From NCBI GenBank assembly GCA_028277325.1, contig JANQGL010000118.1:1-5684 (forward strand): DNA of 5,684 nt, read 5' to 3'. The notes below the pieces were generated by a model. It was not told the origin of the DNA and did no database searches. It saw only the letters and a list, made by a program, of their open reading frames with translations. Every line of letters starts with the position of its first letter. Position 1 is the stretch's first letter. The translations under genes and the position numbers were made by a program. Source of the stretch: Magnetospira sp. GTDB taxonomy: Bacteria > Pseudomonadota > Alphaproteobacteria > Rhodospirillales > Magnetospiraceae. Below, in pieces: positions 1 to 4,859 of the stretch.

Positions 1-715
1 CGAACAGGCGGCGCGCCTCCAGCACCTCCTGGCGCAGCCGCTCCTCGTCGGTGTAGTCGGTCGCCGGGTCCATGCGCAGGGCCCGCATGCGCGCCGCCCG
101 CACCACCGCCAGACGCGTCGCGTCGATGGTCAGCCCGACCCTGAGCGGCCCGTCGACCGTCAGCACCGCGTCGGGCAGCGGCACCCCCGGCACCAGCGGC
201 ACGTTGGCCGCCTTCACCCCCTGCGAGGCCAGGTACATGCAGGTCGGCGTCTTGGTGGCGCGCGACACCCCGACCACGATCACGTCGGCGTCGGCCAGGT
301 CGTCGGCCGCCGTGCCGTCGTCGTGGCCGATCGAGAACTTCATCGCCTCGACCCGCCGGTAGAAGCCCTCGTCGATCAGGTCCCTGGCGCTGCTGCGGTA
401 GTGGATCGGCGCGTCGAAGGTGTCCGACAGGGTGGAGACCAGCGGCTCCAGGGCGAAGGCGCAGGGCACCGCCAGGCGGCGGCAGCCGCTCTCCAGCGCC
501 TCGCGCAGGTCGGTCGCCGCGAGGCTGTGCAGGACGAAGCCGCGCGTTTCGCCGATCGCGGCGAGGATTTCCGGAAGCTGTCCCAGGTGGCGCACCATCT
601 TCCACAGCCGCCGCTCCACCTCCACGCCCTCCAGCTGGGCGATCGAGTTGCGGGCCAGCATCTCGATCAGTTCGCCCGAGGCATGCGACACCAGGTGCAA
701 CTGGATCGTCGTCAT
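1..715 (-). CDS. DUF299 kinase/pyrophosphorylase (pyruvate phosphate dikinase or PEP synthase regulator), 3' end outside window
   Basis: The gene starts at ATG 715-713 and 238 codons are visible before the left edge; the family is usually about 270-280 residues, so roughly 35-45 residues are missing. In this family a cytosolic enzyme inactivates pyruvate phosphate dikinase (or PEP synthase) by ADP-dependent threonine phosphorylation and reactivates it by phosphate-dependent, pyrophosphate-forming dephosphorylation, so it controls pyruvate/PEP interconversion. Visible hallmarks are the N-terminal HLVSHASGE (residues 7-15, family usually SDATGE), KFSIGHDDG (126-134), the P-loop-like GVSRATKTPTC (149-159) and KAANVPLVPG (168-177). 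The start overlaps the upstream SDR stop as ATGA, so translation is probably coupled. The N-terminal Asp is His here, and the GRQH-like segment common before the HDDG motif is not recognisable (HYRSSARD at 105-112), so it is a somewhat divergent member. Family assignment is secure; whether the target is the dikinase (usual in alphaproteobacteria) or PEP synthase (ppsR type) cannot be told from this window. Confidence 0.92.
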   Translation of the reverse strand, partial: MTTIQLHLVSHASGELIEMLARNSIAQLEGVEVERRLWKMVRHLGQLPEILAAIGETRGFVLHSLAATDLREALESGCRRLAVPCAFALEPLVSTLSDTFDAPIHYRSSARDLIDEGFYRRVEAMKFSIGHDDGTAADDLADADVIVVGVSRATKTPTCMYLASQGVKAANVPLVPGVPLPDAVLTVDGPLRVGLTIDATRLAVVRAARMRALRMDPATDYTDEERLRQEVLEARRLF

Positions 716-1464
716 CGGTGATAGGCTCCGTCGAGCCGCAGCACCGAGCCGTTGACCATCACGTTCTTGACCACGTGAATGACCATCGCCGCGAACTCCG
801 CCGGGTCGCCCAGCCGGTGCGGGAACGGCACCTGGCGGGTCACTCGCGGGTTCACGTCGCGCTCGATGTTGAACAGGGTGGGCGTGCCGAACAGGCCGGG
901 CGCGATCCCCACCACCCGGATGCCCAGCGGCCCCAGTTCGCGCGCCGCCGGCAGGATCATGCTCACCACGCCGCCTTTCGACGCCGCGTAGGCGGCCTCG
1001 CCGCTCTGCCCCTCGTAGGCGGAGACCGAGGCGGTGGTGATGATGACGCCGCGCTCGCCGTCGGCCAGCGGCCGCAGCCCGGCCATGTCGGCCGCCGCCA
1101 GGCGCATCATGTTGAAGGTGGAGATCAGGTTGACCTCGACCAGCTCGCGGAAGCTGGTCAGCGACATCGGCCCGTCGGCGTCCATCAGTTTCTGGGAGTG
1201 GCCGCGCCCCACGCAATGGACCATGATCCGCGCCGCGCCATGGGCCCGCCGGGCTTCCTCCATCGCCGACTTGGTGGCCGCCGAGTCCGAGACGTCGCAG
1301 TGGATCGCCTGCGCGCCGATGTCCTCGGCCAGCGGCCGCAGACGGTCGCCGTCGATGTCGATCATGCTGACCCGGGCGCCCTGTTCGGCCAGGTGGCGCG
1401 CCGTCTCGGCGCCGAGGCCGGAGGCGGCGCCGGTGACCACCGCCGCGGCCTGCCAGATGTCCAT
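712..1464 (-). CDS. Short-chain dehydrogenase/reductase, HSD10-like (3-hydroxyacyl-CoA dehydrogenase type II-like)
   Basis: A complete 250-residue classical SDR, close to the usual 250-260. The Rossmann glycine motif is TGAASGLG (residues 11-18). Asp36 at the end of the second strand favours NAD(H) over NADP(H). The catalytic tetrad is Asn112, Ser146, Tyr159 and Lys163 (YAASK). The segment from AAYAASKGG (157-165) to IAPGLFGTP (187-195) closely resembles HSD17B10-type 3-hydroxyacyl-CoA dehydrogenases, which oxidise 3-hydroxy-2-methylacyl-CoA and related substrates; the true substrate is not readable from sequence. The usual NAG motif after the fourth strand is CVG (84-86). The frame stays open up to 1557, but I chose ATG 1464: it begins right at the Rossmann fold, a G-run sits six bases before it, and a candidate -10 box at 1516-1521 lies downstream of the longer start. 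Its stop overlaps the DUF299 gene start (ATGA), so the two are probably one operon. Confidence 0.9.
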   Translation of the reverse strand: MDIWQAAAVVTGAASGLGAETARHLAEQGARVSMIDIDGDRLRPLAEDIGAQAIHCDVSDSAATKSAMEEARRAHGAARIMVHCVGRGHSQKLMDADGPMSLTSFRELVEVNLISTFNMMRLAAADMAGLRPLADGERGVIITTASVSAYEGQSGEAAYAASKGGVVSMILPAARELGPLGIRVVGIAPGLFGTPTLFNIERDVNPRVTRQVPFPHRLGDPAEFAAMVIHVVKNVMVNGSVLRLDGAYHR

Positions 1465-1479
1465 GCTGTTCCCCCCCCC
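1465..1479 (-). promoter_or_regulatory. Ribosome binding region of the SDR gene, a run of nine G
   Basis: On the minus strand nine consecutive G (positions 1479-1471) are followed by AACAGC and the ATG. This is the only purine-rich element at a suitable distance, so it probably acts as the Shine-Dalgarno site, but it is a homopolymer rather than AGGAGG. A change in tract length would alter spacing or pairing without shifting the reading frame. Long G runs are also prone to sequencing error. Confidence 0.5.
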
Positions 1480-1488
1480 GAGCTTTGC

Positions 1489-1507
1489 CGTTTCCTTGAA
1501 CGAAACG
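1489..1507 (-). promoter_or_regulatory. Small inverted repeat in the SDR 5' leader
   Basis: CGTTTC (1494-1489 region) and GAAACG (1507-1502 region) form a perfect 6-bp inverted repeat separated by seven bases. The outer arm also carries AACG-TTT-CGTT, a second short symmetry. It begins about two bases after the start site predicted from the -10 box at 1516-1521, so it could be a 5'-end mRNA hairpin or an operator for a dimeric regulator. It is short, and chance cannot be excluded. Confidence 0.3.
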
Positions 1508-1515
1508 TTGCATCG

Positions 1516-1521
1516 AGTATA
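1516..1521 (-). promoter_or_regulatory. Candidate -10 box for the SDR-DUF299 operon
   Basis: TATACT on the minus strand matches five of six bases of TATAAT and stands out in a GC-rich region. It lies about 50 bases before the chosen SDR start, which would give a leader of about 45 bases. No good -35 hexamer is present at 16-18 bases; the best is a TTTTCG-like, T-rich stretch around 1538-1543, so an alternative sigma factor or an activator may be involved. Confidence 0.35.
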
Positions 1522-1600
1522 GGTTGCCGGGTGCGCCGCGAAAAGAGCGGAAAACACGACCCGCGACCCTACGCCGCCCCGGGGGAGGCGCCGGGCGCGC

Positions 1601-3634
1601 CTACTTGTTGCGCTCGGCCTGCTCGGCGATGACCCGGTCCGACTCCTTGCCGATCAGTTCGTTCAGGTGGTCGATCCGCCACGAGAAGGTGCCGACGCCC
1701 AGGGTCATGGAGCGCAGTTCGACGATCATGTCGTGCATCTCGGACTGCGGCAGGTGGGCCTCCACCTCGTCCCAGCCGGTCCAGCCGTCCTTGGCCTGGA
1801 AGCCGAGGATCTGGCCGCGGCGGCCGCTGACCAGGCGCTGCACCTTGGACGTGAACTCGTTGGGCACCGCGATCTCCACATGGCAGATCGGCTCCAGCAG
1901 CACCGGATTGCATTCCGGCATGCCCTCGCGCATGGCCAGCGCGGCGGCCTTGCGGAACGCCATGTCCGAGCTGTCGACGGTATGGAACTGGCCGTCGGTC
2001 AGGGTCACCGCCAGGTCGACCACCGGAAATCCGAGCGGGCCGCCGGACGAACAGTATTCGCGGACCCCGGCCTCGACCGCCGGGATGTACTGCTTGGGCA
2101 CCGCGCCGCCGGTGATCTTCTCGCCGAACTGGATGCCCTCGCCGCGCCCCAGCGGCTTGATCTCCACGTGCACGTCGCCGAACTCGCCGTGGCCGCCCGA
2201 CTGCTTCTTGTGGCGGGCGTGCTTGGCGACCGGCTTGCGGATGGTTTCCTTGTAGGCGACCTTCGGGCGGTCGGTGCGCGCGGTGATGTTGAACCGGTTG
2301 CGCAGCCGGGCGACGGCGATCTGCAGATGCACCGACCCCTGGCCCCACAGCAGCAGTTCGTGGGTATCCTCGTCATGGCCGAAGCTGAGCGACGGGTCCT
2401 CCTCGGTCAGCTTGGCCAGCGCCCCGGTCAGCTTCACCTCGTCCTCGCGTTTCTCGGCCCCGATGGCGAGGGCGAACAGCGGCGCCAGCGGCCGCGGCCA
2501 TTCCAGGGCCTCGGCGCGGCCGGACGGCGACAGGACGTCGCCGGTGGCCACGTCGTCCAGGCGGCCCAGCCCGACCACCTCGCCGAGTCCCGCCTTGGCG
2601 GCCTTGGTCGGCTTGCCCAGTTCGAAAGAGAACAGGCCGGACACCCGGCCGGCCGCAACGGTCATGCCGTCGTTCACCTCGCCGTGCATCACCCGGACGA
2701 TGGACAGCTTGCCGGTGTGGGCCGCGTGCAGGCTCTTGAACACCTGGGCCACCGGCTCGCCGGTGTCGTCGAAACCGAGCCGTTCGGCGGTCGCCTGCGG
2801 CTCCGGAGCCTCGTGGCGCAGCGCCTTCAAGAGACGGGTGATCCCGTTGCTTTGCAGGGCCGAGCCGAAGAACACCGGCACCACGAGGTCCTGCTGCACG
2901 TCCCGGGTGATGGTTTGGTACAACTCGTCGACCGGCGGCGCCACGTCGTCGAGCAGTTCCTCCATCAGGTGGTCGTCGAAATCGGCCAGCGCCTCCAGAA
3001 GCTGTTCGCGTTCCGTCGTCTCGCGGTCGCGCTCCGAGTCCGGCAGCGACACCAGGACCGACGGCTTGTCCTCGCGGTACTCGTAGGCCCGCTCGCTGAC
3101 CAGGTCGATGAAGCCGGTGATCTCGTTCCCGGTGCGGATCGGCACCTCGCGCAGCACCAGCGGACGCTCGGAGACCGATTGCAGGGCTTCCAGGGTCGCC
3201 TTCACGCCGACCGAGGCGTTGTCCATCTTGTTGATGAACAGGAAATGCGGGATCGAGTGGTCGTCCAGGAACTTGAGCAGCGGCCCGATGGCCAGGGCCT
3301 TCTCCTCGCCCGGCTCGCAGACCACCACCGCCACGTCGACCACCATCAGCGCGTTGAGCGCGTCCTGGGAAAGCTCCACGTTGCCGGGGCAGTCGATGAA
3401 GGTCCAATGCTCGCCCAGATAGCTGCAATTCGCGATGTTCGGCTCGGTGCTCATCTGGCGGTCGCGCGCCTCCGGCGTGGCGTCGCCGACCGTGTTGCCC
3501 TCGGTCACCCGGCCGCGCCGCCCGATCGCCCCGGCGGTCGCCAGCATGGCTTCGAGCAGCGTCGTCTTGCCCGCCGTGTAGGGGCCGACGATGGCGGCGG
3601 CGCGCGGCGCCGAGGTGTCCTTCTTCTGCGGCAC
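1601..3634 (-). CDS. Divergent elongation factor G-like translational GTPase (EF-G2 type)
   Basis: A complete 677-residue EF-G paralogue with all domains, slightly shorter than canonical EF-G (about 690-700). The GTPase domain shows the P-loop GPYTAGKTT (17-25), a switch I region around RQMST (59-63) where RGITI is usual, switch II DCPGNVE (81-87), NKMD (135-138) for guanine recognition and GSAL (257-260). Domain II follows, domain III lies around 375-450, domain IV contains HKKQSGGHGEFGDV (475-488), and domain V begins near LLEP (579-582). The switch II His of EF-Tu and EF-G, which positions the hydrolytic water, is Asn85 here. The gene stands alone, without rpsL, rpsG or tuf, so it is unlikely to be the housekeeping fusA. 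Possible roles are translocation under special conditions, ribosome recycling, back-translocation or another ribosome-linked GTPase function; none is shown by sequence. The start is GTG, with AGGAGG six bases upstream. The last residues (about 660-677) are a short polar tail beyond the domain V core. Confidence 0.93.
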   Translation of the reverse strand: MPQKKDTSAPRAAAIVGPYTAGKTTLLEAMLATAGAIGRRGRVTEGNTVGDATPEARDRQMSTEPNIANCSYLGEHWTFIDCPGNVELSQDALNALMVVDVAVVVCEPGEEKALAIGPLLKFLDDHSIPHFLFINKMDNASVGVKATLEALQSVSERPLVLREVPIRTGNEITGFIDLVSERAYEYREDKPSVLVSLPDSERDRETTEREQLLEALADFDDHLMEELLDDVAPPVDELYQTITRDVQQDLVVPVFFGSALQSNGITRLLKALRHEAPEPQATAERLGFDDTGEPVAQVFKSLHAAHTGKLSIVRVMHGEVNDGMTVAAGRVSGLFSFELGKPTKAAKAGLGEVVGLGRLDDVATGDVLSPSGRAEALEWPRPLAPLFALAIGAEKREDEVKLTGALAKLTEEDPSLSFGHDEDTHELLLWGQGSVHLQIAVARLRNRFNITARTDRPKVAYKETIRKPVAKHARHKKQSGGHGEFGDVHVEIKPLGRGEGIQFGEKITGGAVPKQYIPAVEAGVREYCSSGGPLGFPVVDLAVTLTDGQFHTVDSSDMAFRKAAALAMREGMPECNPVLLEPICHVEIAVPNEFTSKVQRLVSGRRGQILGFQAKDGWTGWDEVEAHLPQSEMHDMIVELRSMTLGVGTFSWRIDHLNELIGKESDRVIAEQAERNK

Positions 3635-3640
3635 GGGAGT

Positions 3641-3646
3641 CCTCCT
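3641..3646 (-). promoter_or_regulatory. Shine-Dalgarno site of the EF-G-like gene
   Basis: A full AGGAGG on the minus strand sits six bases before the GTG at 3634-3632. It fixes a GTG start for this gene and suggests efficient initiation, unlike the weaker G-run of the SDR downstream. Confidence 0.85.
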
Positions 3647-3701
3647 GAAACTTACCCTGTGTGACGGTCGTATGTACCGAAGCCGAACACTACCCCAATG
3701 A

Positions 3702-3741
3702 GCGGGCGCCGCAACAGGAAATAGCCGTTGCGGCGGCCCGC
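3702..3741 (-). terminator. Long GC-rich hairpin between the deacetylase and EF-G-like genes
   Basis: The arms GCGGGC+GCCGCAAC (3702-3715) and GTTGCGGC+G+GCCCGC (3727-3741) pair over 14 base pairs with a single bulged G (3735) and an 11-base loop. It lies 35 bases past the deacetylase stop and about 67 bases before the EF-G-like start, which is where a terminator for the upstream gene would sit. No run of T follows on either strand (the minus-strand continuation is TCATTGGGG), so it is not a textbook intrinsic terminator. It could pause or protect an mRNA 3' end, or work with Rho. Confidence 0.5.
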
Positions 3742-3775
3742 CCCGGCGGACGGTCGCGGCGGGCGCCGGGGGGCC

Positions 3776-4795
3776 CTACGGGACGTAGAACTGGCGCCCC
3801 ACCCAGTGCCATCGTCCGTCCGGGCCGGGCAGGGTGCAGTTCAGGCGGCTGCGGCCGCGCGGCAACGGGGCGCCGATCCGGACCTCGACCCGCACGTAGC
3901 CGAGCACGCTGGTGTCCACGTCCTTGGCGTCGGAGGCGTAACAGGTCAGCCGGTCGACGTTGTCCGGGGCGTCGAGCAGGGTGAAGCCGATGGCCGGCGG
4001 GTTGCCGTCCCGCAGCACCGGGTCCTCCGGCGACCAGTCGGCGGTGGCCAGGGGCAGCGCCGAGGCGGCCAGGCGCAGCCGCTCCAGGTCCCCGTACCGG
4101 CCGTTCATGGAAAACCGGGGCAGGAAGTAGCGCGGCTCGGCCGGCGAGACGACGCCGGAATGCTGGCCGAACCCGGCCCGGAACCCGAACGAGCGGGCCA
4201 GCGCCATCTCGCGCAGGCCGGCCTCGCCGTAGGGATAGGCGATGAGGTGCGGTCGCAGGCCCAGCTCGGCCCGCAGCCGCGCCGCCGCGGCGCCGATCTG
4301 GCGCGCCGCCGCGTCGTCGGAGACCCGCGGCAGGTGGGGGTGCGCGGCGGTCTGGTTGCCGATGGTCACGCCCTGATCGCGCGCGATGCGCAACTCGTCC
4401 CAGGTCATGTAGTCGGCCCGGCCCTGGTCGATCGCGTCGGTGGACACGAACAGGGTCACCGGCAGCCCGGCCGCCTTGAAGCGCGGCCAGCCGACCTCCC
4501 AGAACGAGCGGAAGGCGTCGTCCACGGTGATCGCCACCGCGCGGTCCGGCAGGTCGACGTCCTCGTTGATCGCCCGCACCACCTCGGGCAGCGGCAGCAC
4601 GCGGTAGCCGCCGGAGGTCAGTTCGGCGATATGGGCCTCCAGCTGGTCGACGGTCACGCTGGTCGACGGGAGACTGTCCTCCCCGAACCGGTGATACAGA
4701 AGGACCGTCGCCGAGGATCCGGCCAGGGCGGCCGTCGCACCGGCCAGGAACAGCACGGCGACCAGAACGGCCGGCAGGAGACGCGTGGAAATCAT
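3776..4795 (-). CDS. Secreted polysaccharide deacetylase-like protein (NodB fold, carbohydrate esterase 4)
   Basis: A 339-residue protein with a signal peptide: Arg5, a hydrophobic stretch at about 6-24, and a likely cleavage after ALA (23-25). It therefore acts in the periplasm or outside the cell. The NodB-like domain covers about 30-255. It shows LLYHRF (32-37), the metal/catalytic motif 1 as TVDD (90-93, usually TFDD), motif 2 as GNQTAAHPHL (146-155) and motif 3 as YPYGE (187-191). Family members remove N- or O-acetyl groups from chitin-like, peptidoglycan or exopolysaccharide chains with a divalent metal held by Asp-His-His. In motif 2 the first His is Gln148 and His152 remains, so the metal site is altered. 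A C-terminal region of about 80 residues (260-339) is probably beta-rich, with two Cys and a Trp-rich end; I do not recognise it. I chose ATG 4795 over the in-frame ATG at 4813 because GGAGG lies six bases before it and the signal peptide starts there directly. Its 58-base distance from the SGNH gene suggests joint work on one glycan. Confidence 0.85.
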   Translation of the reverse strand: MISTRLLPAVLVAVLFLAGATAALAGSSATVLLYHRFGEDSLPSTSVTVDQLEAHIAELTSGGYRVLPLPEVVRAINEDVDLPDRAVAITVDDAFRSFWEVGWPRFKAAGLPVTLFVSTDAIDQGRADYMTWDELRIARDQGVTIGNQTAAHPHLPRVSDDAAARQIGAAAARLRAELGLRPHLIAYPYGEAGLREMALARSFGFRAGFGQHSGVVSPAEPRYFLPRFSMNGRYGDLERLRLAASALPLATADWSPEDPVLRDGNPPAIGFTLLDAPDNVDRLTCYASDAKDVDTSVLGYVRVEVRIGAPLPRGRSRLNCTLPGPDGRWHWVGRQFYVP

Positions 4796-4801
4796 GGGCA
4801 G

Positions 4802-4806
4802 CCTCC
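4802..4806 (-). promoter_or_regulatory. Shine-Dalgarno site deciding the deacetylase start
   Basis: GGAGG on the minus strand is six bases before ATG 4795-4793. The in-frame ATG at 4813 lies upstream of this site and has no comparable purine-rich element of its own, so the shorter protein is preferred. Confidence 0.75.
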
Positions 4807-4831
4807 GATGCATGGCGGGAAAGACGAAATC

Positions 4832-4859
4832 ATTTTAGCGCCGCCGCGCCGGCTCACAA
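4832..4859 (-). promoter_or_regulatory. Candidate sigma-70-type promoter for the deacetylase gene
   Basis: TTGTGA (4859-4854; four of six to TTGACA) and TAAAAT (4837-4832; five of six to TATAAT) are separated by 16 bases on the minus strand. The -35 element contains the SGNH stop codon TGA. The predicted start, near 4825, would give a leader of about 30 bases including the GGAGG site. The A/T-rich hexamer is conspicuous in this GC-rich context, but the gene could also be read from upstream. Confidence 0.4.

Noticed and set aside
1465..1557. N-terminal extension of the SDR from a start at 1557
   Set aside because: The extra 31 residues resemble no SDR N-terminus, and they would be encoded across the candidate -10 box, the leader inverted repeat and the G-run binding site.
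1558..1600. GC-rich symmetries after the EF-G-like stop as a terminator
   Set aside because: The pieces (CCCCGGGG, GGCGCC) are short palindromes without a consistent stem and loop, and no T run directly follows them.
718..1632. A 304-codon plus-strand open frame opposite the SDR
   Set aside because: It has no recognisable domain and a His/Arg/Gly-rich shadow composition, while the opposite strand encodes a complete SDR.
1667..3664. A 665-codon open frame on the plus strand opposite the EF-G-like gene
   Set aside because: Its composition (rich in Arg, Gly, His, Leu, Gln) is that of an antisense shadow in GC-rich DNA, and the minus-strand frame has clear EF-G motifs throughout.
3671..3698. 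TTGGGG-16-TACATA as a promoter for the EF-G-like gene
   Set aside because: Only about three of six bases match in each hexamer, which is too weak to call; a promoter is expected in this gap but I cannot place it.
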